A stretch of 59,570 nt of DNA, taken from positions 1 to 59,570 of the forward strand of contig CANQDA010000024.1 of NCBI GenBank assembly GCA_947591155.1, read 5' to 3'. This DNA comes from an uncultured Lachnospiraceae bacterium. GTDB taxonomy: Bacteria; Bacillota; Clostridia; Lachnospirales; Lachnospiraceae. The notes below the pieces were generated by a model. That model was given only the letters and a program-made list of their open reading frames with translations, was not told where the DNA came from and ran no database searches. Below, in pieces: positions 35,112 to 42,110 of the stretch (the first letter of the stretch is position 1; each line of letters starts with the position of its first letter). Position numbers and translations under genes: made by a program.

Positions 35112-37679
35112 CTACTCCTCCGCGCACAGCGCGTGGTTGTTCACGCCGTCTACCCAGAGCTTCAGGTGTTCGACCTCATAGACGCGCAGGATATCGGAGA
35201 GCTCCGCCTCGTCCGGGCAGATCTCCGGGAAGAGATTTTTCCGTCCTTCAAAGTAGTCCCGCTGATAACACTTCGTCCTGCGGTCCCCGAAGATCGCGCC
35301 GTAAAAGATCTCCGATTCGACCAGATCCTGAAACATGTGGCTGCCGTAGCTGAGCTCAGGCATATAACCGGCGCGGTTGTCCGTGACCTCACAGATCGCG
35401 CAGAAGCCCGAGATGTCGACAAACTTCACCGGCACGCCGAGCTCTGGCGACGAAGTACCGATGCGCCCCGGCACCGTGAGCAGGATATTTTTCTCTTTGC
35501 CCTTGTAATACTTGTTCACCGCCCCGATCGCGTCCGCCACGCGCGGCTTCTGCGCGTACGGGAACTCATAGTATTCCTTCGGCTCCACCTGAATCACCAC
35601 GTCGATCTTCTTCGCCATTGACTGCCCCATCGAGGACTCCGTGATCTCAAAGAACGTCCGCTCCGGGCTGACCTCCGGCATCTGCGTGCTGACCTCGTCC
35701 TTCCCGACGTAGAGCGGACGGCACTGCAAAAGGTTGACGACGAAATCGTCGCCCTGGCTTAAGTTCACCGTATACTCGATGTCCACCGGGTTATCGTAGG
35801 CTTTCTGCAGCTCGTGCAGCATCTTCTTCATCATCGAGGTGAACTTCCGGTTCGCCAGCAGGCGCAGGCAGCTCACAAAATAAATGTCCCGCGGCCTGCC
35901 CGTCTCTTTCAGGCGGTCTTCCGCCTCGTAGTCGTGCTCCAGCACCACATTCTTGTACCACTGCGGCAGATGCGGCAGAAGCTCCGCCAGAGCGACCTCC
36001 TGCGTGCGGTTCTCCGCCATGTTGATGACGTCGATCTTGTGCTGGGAAAAGCGATGCTTATCCGCGATCTTCACGAGCATCGTCACCTCCGGTCGGTCCA
36101 GGTTCACGAGGCGCGGGTAATCGTTCTCCGTGCGATCCACGGCCTTCGTCCCGAGCCCCATCACGATGCGCAGCATCCCGGCCGCCGGATCCATGTCCGG
36201 CATCCACTTGTAGGCACTGTAGCTGTAGCCGACGCCCGCCGTGCACGGCATAAAATACGGGCCGTAATACGAGCCCGACACGCGCTGCACCAGGACGGCC
36301 ATCTGCTCGTCGCTGTCGGCAAGCCCGCGCTTCTGGCGATACTCAAGCGCCGACGGGTCCATCGTGCTCGCGTAGACCGTGCGCACCGCGTCCTCGAACG
36401 CCTGCATCCGCTCCTCGAGTTCCCCGCGGTTCGGGCAGAACACCGACTCATACTTTCCGGCGAACGCGTTTCCGAAGCCATCCTCCAGCAGACTCGATGA
36501 GCGCACAATGATCGGATTCTGACCGAAATACTCCAGCATGTTGCGAAACTGCTCCCGGATATTGTTCGGAAACTGCCCGGAGAGCAGCGCCTCCTTCAGC
36601 TCCTGCGCGGCGCTTAAGAAGCCTTCCTCCGTCTTTTGCCGGATGCGCGTCTCCCAGCAGCCGTTCGACACGATGTAGGTGTAGAACACATCCGATCCAA
36701 TGTAGAATGAATCGTGCTGCTCCGAGTGCTTGTGATAGCCCTCCAGCGCCTTGTCCACGATCTTTCGCGCGGTCAGCATGCCGCAGGCCTTCCCGCCAAT
36801 CGCGCCGCTGCCGATCATGCGGTCTCTCACCTCGAAATAGTCCGCAGGTTCAAAATACTGCTTGAGCAGCGCGTGCATCTTCGGGTCGCGCGTCATCGTA
36901 CTCTCGATGATCATGTCCTCCGTCTCGTCCGTGAACTGTCCGCTTAAGTAGTCCGCCTTCGCTTTGATGAAAAAGCGGTCATGGCTGTCGCTCGACTGAT
37001 CCTGCCCGTACCCGGCCGCCGACTGGATCAGACTGTAATAGCGGCTTGTCGCCACTCCGTCCGTCAGCGGTTCGAAGACGCCACTTTCGTCCCTGCAGCA
37101 GTGCGGCAGGAACATCGTCGTCGAGTAGCGGTTCCAGACCTTCAGCGGGTGCAGGTAGCGCACGTCGCCGTCCGAGTAGACGTCCAGAAGAAGCTGTGTC
37201 GTCTCCCGGATGCGCGCGACCGCTTCGAACGAGTGCCTGCCGCGGATCAACGGGAAGAAGGCGACCGTGTCCAGAATAAAGAGGTATGGGCAGGTCACGC
37301 AGAAAAAATTTCCCATCATCAGGTCCGTGTACCAGGCCGACTGCAGTTCCGAAAGGCTGTCGAAGACGTAGAACGCGTCCCGCCCCTCCTCGGTGATCCG
37401 GTTGTGGATGTCGACCGTAAATTTCTCAAAGCCCTCGTCCGGGTCGAACTGATAGATCTTCAACCCTTCCATCTCCGGCAGGATCGGCTCGTGCTGCGCA
37501 AAACGGATGTAGACTAGATTCCGCCCGTCCGCGATCGCCTGCCGCACATACGGCTGTACAAAATAGCTGTACTCCTCCAGATTCGTCACCTGCCAGACCA
37601 CGTTGTCGCCCAGCCGAATGTTGTCGAGCACCTGATCCAGCCCCGGCATCCCGCTCTTGATCTTCTCAAACGCCGCCAT
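35112..37679 (-). CDS. KaiC-like domain fused to PEP synthase-like ATP-grasp protein, function unknown
   Basis: 855-residue cytosolic protein. Residues about 1-230 look like a RecA/KaiC fold (SGMPGLDQVLDNIRLGDNVVW start, Walker B-like AFYVFDSLSEL), but the place of Walker A reads QVTNLEEYSYF and has no GKT. From about 285 the PEP/pyruvate-binding ATP-grasp domain appears: GSGAIGGKACGM, PIIVRSSSLLEDGFGNAFAGKYESV (landmarks VRSSS and AFAGKYE), VLVQRVSGS and LLQCRPLYV. The C-terminal part (about 690-855) has VPGRIGTSSPELGVPVKF and SYGSHMFQDL. The usual swivelling phospho-histidine domain (TGGxxSHxAI) is missing, so it should not be a normal PEP synthase or PPDK. The ATG has AAGGAGGT upstream. 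Confidence 0.8.
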   Translation of the reverse strand: MAAFEKIKSGMPGLDQVLDNIRLGDNVVWQVTNLEEYSYFVQPYVRQAIADGRNLVYIRFAQHEPILPEMEGLKIYQFDPDEGFEKFTVDIHNRITEEGRDAFYVFDSLSELQSAWYTDLMMGNFFCVTCPYLFILDTVAFFPLIRGRHSFEAVARIRETTQLLLDVYSDGDVRYLHPLKVWNRYSTTMFLPHCCRDESGVFEPLTDGVATSRYYSLIQSAAGYGQDQSSDSHDRFFIKAKADYLSGQFTDETEDMIIESTMTRDPKMHALLKQYFEPADYFEVRDRMIGSGAIGGKACGMLTARKIVDKALEGYHKHSEQHDSFYIGSDVFYTYIVSNGCWETRIRQKTEEGFLSAAQELKEALLSGQFPNNIREQFRNMLEYFGQNPIIVRSSSLLEDGFGNAFAGKYESVFCPNRGELEERMQAFEDAVRTVYASTMDPSALEYRQKRGLADSDEQMAVLVQRVSGSYYGPYFMPCTAGVGYSYSAYKWMPDMDPAAGMLRIVMGLGTKAVDRTENDYPRLVNLDRPEVTMLVKIADKHRFSQHKIDVINMAENRTQEVALAELLPHLPQWYKNVVLEHDYEAEDRLKETGRPRDIYFVSCLRLLANRKFTSMMKKMLHELQKAYDNPVDIEYTVNLSQGDDFVVNLLQCRPLYVGKDEVSTQMPEVSPERTFFEITESSMGQSMAKKIDVVIQVEPKEYYEFPYAQKPRVADAIGAVNKYYKGKEKNILLTVPGRIGTSSPELGVPVKFVDISGFCAICEVTDNRAGYMPELSYGSHMFQDLVESEIFYGAIFGDRRTKCYQRDYFEGRKNLFPEICPDEAELSDILRVYEVEHLKLWVDGVNNHALCAEE

Positions 37680-37706
37680 ACTGCATACCTCCTTTTCCTT
37701 ATAAGC

Positions 37707-37750
37707 ACAAAATCCCCCTGAACGGGACGCCTTTGTCCCGCAGGAGGATT
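37707..37750 (-). terminator. Intrinsic terminator after the SH3-domain gene
   Basis: Long stem (AATCCTCCTGCGGGAC with GTCCCGTTCAGGGGGATT, a bulge inside) ending in ATTTTG on the minus strand. It separates the SH3 gene from the KaiC-like fusion gene. Confidence 0.75.
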
Positions 37751-37776
37751 CCAATCATTTTCTATATTTTTATAAT

Positions 37777-38436
37777 TTAGTGGAAGAATCGTCCGCCCAT
37801 ATACCCGGTCATCCCGTCCACCTGTACCTTATACCAGCCGATCGAGTCGTCAAGCACCTGCACGGTTGTTCCATACGTGTACTCGCCGATGATCTCGTAT
37901 TCGTAGCCCGGACCGCTGCGCAGATAGCAGGATCCGGTCAGCGTCATATAGACCGGCTCAGGCGGATCCGTCTCCGTCTCTGTGGGCGGTTCGGTCTCAG
38001 TCGGCGGCTCTGTCTGGGCAGCGGGCTGCGGCGCAGGCGTCGGCTTCGCCTCGGTCTGCGGCTTCTGGGCGGAATCCGTTTTCCGCTCCGTCTCCGACTG
38101 GCGGACGATCGTCACGCCGGACACCGCCTCCGTATCCTTTTCCGTCGTTTTTACATTTTCAGTCTTCTTTTCACTCTCCGTCTGCTGTTCGCTTTCGTTC
38201 ATGTTCCCGGAAAGCCCTTCGCTCTCAGTCTCGCTCCCGGAAGATTTCTCACCCTGCGTCTCACTTACGGACATCGCCTCTGTCACCGGATAGACCTCGA
38301 CGACGTCCTGCTCTGACTGACTGCCGTTCTGATAGATCCTGACACCGATCATCACGAGGAAAAAGATCAGTACCGCCGCCAGCAGCAGCATGAGATACCG
38401 CAGATAATCCGACAGCCATTCCTTAAAATTCTTCAT
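37777..38436 (-). CDS. Membrane-anchored SH3-domain protein with Glu/Thr-rich stalk
   Basis: 219 residues: one N-terminal TM anchor (about 13-32, LRYLMLLLAAVLIFFLVMIGV region), a long Ser/Glu/Thr/Pro linker (about 40-160, with PPTETEPPTETETDPPEP), and a C-terminal bacterial SH3 domain (about 160-219: LTGSCYLRSGPGYEYEIIGEY, ending GMTGYMGGRFF). The SH3 domain is expected to bind cell-wall peptides. AAAAGGGG before the ATG. Followed by a strong terminator. The repeated TE-rich linker resembles that of HtrA in this window. Confidence 0.82.
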   Translation of the reverse strand: MKNFKEWLSDYLRYLMLLLAAVLIFFLVMIGVRIYQNGSQSEQDVVEVYPVTEAMSVSETQGEKSSGSETESEGLSGNMNESEQQTESEKKTENVKTTEKDTEAVSGVTIVRQSETERKTDSAQKPQTEAKPTPAPQPAAQTEPPTETEPPTETETDPPEPVYMTLTGSCYLRSGPGYEYEIIGEYTYGTTVQVLDDSIGWYKVQVDGMTGYMGGRFFH

Positions 38437-38561
38437 ACAGCCATTCCCCTTTTGTACCCCAACAGATCAACTGTTCCGTGTCTTTTGCAGCCACAGCGTC
38501 CGAACGCCGCGCGCCGCGCCATCCAACTTTCTCACCAGGACTTATTCGTCTTTTTTCATAC

Positions 38562-38909
38562 TCACCAAAACTTTTTGATCACTTTTTTCATAAAAACCGT
38601 GTACCAGACGGCATAGACAAAGAACACGACAAGCGTCGCCAGATACACGTAGTAATTGAGAATTCCGGTGAAATCCTGCAACAGTCCCGCCACGCCGCAC
38701 AAGAGCGCGATGATCCCGAGTATCAGCTGCTTCGGACCGATCTGACGGATGTAGCCGTCCACATCCTTGCACTTCTTCACGTCGAGCCCCTTGGGCAAAA
38801 GCATGCTCTCCCGGATCTTTCCGGTCTTTTTCATCTCGATATACAGGTAGATCACATACAGGCCGCATCCGACGACCACAATATCAATAAAAGAAAACAT
38901 GGAATTCAT
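38562..38909 (-). CDS. Small membrane protein of unknown function
   Basis: 115 residues from the ATG at 38909 (AAAGGAG upstream). A first TM segment (FSFIDIVVVGCGLYVIYLYIE, residues about 5-25) is followed by a polar domain (PKGLDVKKCKDVDGYIRQIGP) and two TM segments near the C terminus (LILGIIALLCGVAGLL and YYVYLATLVVFFVYAVWYTVF). No family recognised. It lies just upstream of the SH3-protein gene, which could form an operon with it. Confidence 0.62.
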   Translation of the reverse strand: MNSMFSFIDIVVVGCGLYVIYLYIEMKKTGKIRESMLLPKGLDVKKCKDVDGYIRQIGPKQLILGIIALLCGVAGLLQDFTGILNYYVYLATLVVFFVYAVWYTVFMKKVIKKFW

Positions 38910-39006
38910 ACTGTACTCCTTTCCGCATCCCTGCGCTTTCACGCCATGTAATTACATTCTCATCAACAGGTGATCCCGTTTGTCAGGATCAAAATCCCAA
39001 GTCCGT

Positions 39007-40497
39007 TCAGCTTATTCCGAGAAATTCCCTGACCGAAGCCTCCATCTGCTCCCTCTCGATCACCTTGTCATGCAGCACTTTCGCGCTTCGGATCTCCTCG
39101 ATCGCCTGCGGCACCTTCGTCCCGGAGATCCTGCTCAGCTCGTCGATCAAGCCGAAATCATCCATGCCCGCATACTTCGGATCGACCGCCTCCATGACGC
39201 TGCGCGCGAACTTGTACGGACTCGCTGTCGATGCGATGACCGTCGGCGTCTGATCGCCGGACTGCCCCCGGTACGCGCGGTATACGCAGGACGCGACCGC
39301 CGTGTGCGTATCCAGCACATATCCTGTCTTTGCGTAGAGTCTCCCGATCTCTGACGAGACCTCCTCCATCGTGGCAAAGCCGCTCGTGAAATCCTTCATC
39401 TCTGCTTTCATCGCGTCGCTGACCGTATAGCTGCCCTTCGCGGAAAGCTCCGCCATCAGCCGCGCGTTCTCCGCCGCGTCGTCCCCAGCCATGCGATAGA
39501 TCAGTCGCTCGAGATTGCTCGAGATCAGAATGTCCATCGAGGGCGATGAAGTCAGGATAAACTCACGATTCCTGTCGTAGACGCCGGTGCGGAAGAAATC
39601 ATAGAGCACCTTATTCTCATTGGACGCGCAGATCAGACGATCGATCGGCAGTCCCATGCACTTCGCATAGTAGGCCGCCAGAATGTTGCCAAAGTTGCCG
39701 GTCGGCACCGTCACGTTGATCAGGTCCCCCGGCTTTATCGCGCCGTCCTTTAAAAGCTTCCCATACGCGTAGACATAATAGACGATCTGCGGCACCAGGC
39801 GCCCGATGTTAATCGAATTCGCCGAGGAAAAACGATAACCGGCCGACGCGAGCGTCTCCCCGAGCGCGGCGTCGCCGAAGAGCCGCTTCACCCCGGTCTG
39901 CGCGTCGTCAAAATTCCCGCGGATGCCGATGACGCAGGTATTCTCTCCTTTCTGCGTCACCATCTGCTTTTCCTGCACCGCGCTCACCCCATTCTTCGGG
40001 TAGAACACGATGATCCGCGTCCCCGGCACATCCGCGAAGCCTGCCAGCGCAGCCTTCCCGGTATCCCCGGAGGTTGCCGTGAGGATCACGATCTCCTTCT
40101 CCTCGTGGTTCTTCTTCGCGGCCGTCGTCATCAGATATGGCAGGATCGAGAGCGCCATATCCTTGAAGGCGATCGTCTTTCCGTGGAAAAGCTCCAGATA
40201 ATGCGCGCCGTCCGCCTCGCGAAGCGGAGCGATCTCCGGCGTGTCAAACTTCACGTCGTACGCGCTGCGGATACAGTACTTCAGCTCCTCCTCCGTGTAG
40301 TCGGTGAGAAACTGCTTCATCACCGCATACGCGGTCTCCTGATAGCTCATATCCGCGAGCGCCTCCAAAGCGATCCCAAGCTCCGGGATACGCTCCGGCA
40401 CAAACAGGCCTCCGTCCTCCGCCAGTCCCTTCAGCACCGCCTGCGAGGCCGTCGCGCGGTTGTCCGCATTTCTTGTACTTCTGTACATCAGATCCAT
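39007..40497 (-). CDS. thrC: Threonine synthase
   Basis: PLP enzyme that makes threonine from O-phosphohomoserine. N-terminal YRSTRN and LFVPERIPEL, the PLP lysine in HGKTIAFKDMALS, LTATSGDTGKAAL, a PTGNFGNILAAYYAKCMGLP landmark (given in two parts: PTGNFGNIL, YYAKCMGLP) and C-terminal DTHTAVA place it in the long (about 500 aa) class. 496 aa from the ATG eight bases after AAGGA; a start three codons upstream is possible. Its promoter overlaps the terminator of the upstream gene. Confidence 0.94.
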   Translation of the reverse strand: MDLMYRSTRNADNRATASQAVLKGLAEDGGLFVPERIPELGIALEALADMSYQETAYAVMKQFLTDYTEEELKYCIRSAYDVKFDTPEIAPLREADGAHYLELFHGKTIAFKDMALSILPYLMTTAAKKNHEEKEIVILTATSGDTGKAALAGFADVPGTRIIVFYPKNGVSAVQEKQMVTQKGENTCVIGIRGNFDDAQTGVKRLFGDAALGETLASAGYRFSSANSINIGRLVPQIVYYVYAYGKLLKDGAIKPGDLINVTVPTGNFGNILAAYYAKCMGLPIDRLICASNENKVLYDFFRTGVYDRNREFILTSSPSMDILISSNLERLIYRMAGDDAAENARLMAELSAKGSYTVSDAMKAEMKDFTSGFATMEEVSSEIGRLYAKTGYVLDTHTAVASCVYRAYRGQSGDQTPTVIASTASPYKFARSVMEAVDPKYAGMDDFGLIDELSRISGTKVPQAIEEIRSAKVLHDKVIEREQMEASVREFLGIS

Positions 40498-40586
40498 ATG
40501 ATTCATCCTTTTCTATTCTGTTCTGTCCTATTCGGTCCGCCGCTCTTTTCGGCAATCCATCCGCGGCCTTCGGACCATTCCGCCCT

Positions 40587-40615
40587 ATCATATCACAAAA
40601 AAAGGAATCCTGCAA
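40587..40615 (-). promoter_or_regulatory. thrC promoter overlapping a terminator
   Basis: TTGCAG, 17-base spacer (containing the T run of the upstream terminator) and TATGAT. Confidence 0.6.
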
Positions 40616-40626
40616 TGCGGGATTCT
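40596..40626 (-). terminator. Second terminator downstream of the SleB-like gene
   Basis: GAATCC/GGATTC stem with nine-base loop followed by CTTTTTTTG on the minus strand. Confidence 0.7.
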
Positions 40627-40651
40627 CCAATCTGCCGCTTTCTTTCGACAG

Positions 40652-40687
40652 AAAAAGACCCCTCCGAATACCTGGAGGAGCCTTTTT
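40652..40687 (-). terminator. First terminator downstream of the SleB-like gene
   Basis: AAAAAGG-CTCCTCC pairs with GGAGGGG-TCTTTTT around an eight-base loop, two bases after the stop codon; symmetric, so active in both directions. Confidence 0.8.
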
Positions 40688-40688
40688 C

Positions 40689-41510
40689 TTATGTATCACT
40701 CACATATTCTTCGAAAGTAAAATACTCATGCCCGCCGTACTCAAAGATCTTGACCAGGCTGGAGTCAAACCAGCTGGCGCTCGACGAGTCCGCGTCGTCG
40801 CGCGAGAAGAAGAACAAAGCGCCCTGTGAGTAATCTTCTCCCTGCAGGACCCGGTCGACGGCCTCCACAGTCGAATCAGTAATACTGCAGCTGTAGATCC
40901 TTCCGTCCGATGTCGGCTGAAACTGCGCCTTCTGCCAGACCACATCGTAGATCGTGTCAGGGAAATGCGAATCCTGTACCCGGTTGAGAACCACCTGAGC
41001 TACGATCATCTTACTCATCACGTCCCCGCCTGTAGCCTCCGCCTCTACGATCTGCAGCAATGTGTAGTAATCGTCCTGTGACATCTGGTTTTCGTATACT
41101 GCCTGCTGCGCGTAGTAGCCGAGTTCGCCGGCGATCTTTGTGCCTTCCTCGATCGATGTCCGGTGGATGACTCTTCTGTCGAGCCCTTTTATCCCCGCCA
41201 GTACTTCCTCATTCGCATCCGCGACGTTCACAAGCCGTGCGGCATCGGAATACTGCTCCATATATGCCACGCCGCTTAAGACGCCCATCAGTCCTGCCTG
41301 CAGCTGCTGCGCCCTTCCATCCCCCTGTTCAGAGGAATCAACAGCATATACTGTGCTGTGACCGCTGGTATCCAACTCCGGTATGGCAAGCACAACGCCG
41401 ACGACCAGTATTAGTCCCGCCAGCATCGACGCAATATCCCTGATGTACCGGCACATGAAACGCCGCATGAGATCACAGAATGATCTCCGTACGTTTTGTA
41501 ACAGCATCAT
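40689..41510 (-). CDS. SleB-like cell wall hydrolase
   Basis: Probable peptidoglycan-cutting enzyme (hydrolase_2/SleB/CwlJ family), membrane-anchored. One TM segment (about residues 28-45, SMLAGLILVVGVVLAIPEL region). The C-terminal catalytic domain starts YYTLLQIVEAEATGGDVMSK, with the probable catalytic Glu in EAEA, then AQVVLNRVQDSHFPDTIYDVVW, FQPTSDGRIY and GALFFFSRDDA. The promoter is a perfect housekeeping match rather than a sporulation-sigma one, so a vegetative role is likely. Start at the ATG after GGGAGAG. 273 aa. Confidence 0.86.
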   Translation of the reverse strand: MMLLQNVRRSFCDLMRRFMCRYIRDIASMLAGLILVVGVVLAIPELDTSGHSTVYAVDSSEQGDGRAQQLQAGLMGVLSGVAYMEQYSDAARLVNVADANEEVLAGIKGLDRRVIHRTSIEEGTKIAGELGYYAQQAVYENQMSQDDYYTLLQIVEAEATGGDVMSKMIVAQVVLNRVQDSHFPDTIYDVVWQKAQFQPTSDGRIYSCSITDSTVEAVDRVLQGEDYSQGALFFFSRDDADSSSASWFDSSLVKIFEYGGHEYFTFEEYVSDT

Positions 41511-41599
41511 AAACTCTCCCGTCATTTACAACAGGCATCTCCCCATGCCCGCCTCTTATGTCCCTTATTGTTTACTTCACTGCCTCCCAACGTATCTGC

Positions 41600-41629
41600 A
41601 TTATACAAAATATTGAAACTACGTGTCAA
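41600..41629 (-). promoter_or_regulatory. Promoter of the SleB-like gene
   Basis: TTGACA, 18-base spacer and TATAAT, about 85 bases upstream of the start codon. Confidence 0.8.
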
Positions 41630-41684
41630 TACATTTTTCATAATTTTGTAACATATTATTTTGTCGACATTTTTCAGCAAACAA

Positions 41685-41720
41685 AAAATGTGGTAAATTC
41701 ACATAAATTTACCACATTTT
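41685..41720. repeat. Perfect 15-bp inverted repeat in an AT-rich gap
   Basis: Arms AAAATGTGGTAAATT and AATTTACCACATTTT around a six-base loop. It lies in the 369-base AT-rich gap 41511-41879, upstream of the SleB-like promoter and downstream of the zinc-ribbon gene. It may be a terminator for the latter or an operator for the former. TCGACATTTTT occurs twice nearby (about 41664 and 41809). Confidence 0.7.
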
Positions 41721-41879
41721 CATCAAATTATTGTGCATTATTCCACGTTCTGTTTTTGCTGTTTGTCCATTCTGCCAGTCTGAAAATACGTGTTTTTCCT
41801 ATGTTTTTCGACATTTTTTAAGAATAACAAAGAATTTTCGGATACAATGTCGTTTTATTAATATTTTTGTAATACTCTA

Positions 41880-42110
41880 TTAATCATCAAAATCCTCGAA
41901 CTCATCCATCGCGAAACGCCTCATCATATCTCCGTAGCGGAAGCGCGCCAGCTGGTTCTTCGCCAGCACATCCTCCTCCGTCCCGCGGTACTGACAGCGG
42001 ATACAGTAATATTCCTTCTTTTCCTTATCGTAGAACATGTCGAGGTCCAGATCGCGCATGAAGCAGGACGGACAGCGATAATTCAATTTCCCTTTTCCAG
42101 ATTGAGCCAT
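41880..42110 (-). CDS. Small zinc-ribbon protein of unknown function
   Basis: 76 residues from the ATG nine bases after AAGGAGGT. Two CxxC knuckles (YRCPSCFMRD and YYCIRCQYRG) 20-odd residues apart form a zinc ribbon, followed by a charged helical tail ending EFEDFDD. The gene overlaps the end of the upstream 645-residue ORF by 28 bases, so the two are translationally linked. I do not recognise a named family. A longer upstream frame is a shadow of the neighbour and is rejected. Confidence 0.72.
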   Translation of the reverse strand: MAQSGKGKLNYRCPSCFMRDLDLDMFYDKEKKEYYCIRCQYRGTEEDVLAKNQLARFRYGDMMRRFAMDEFEDFDD

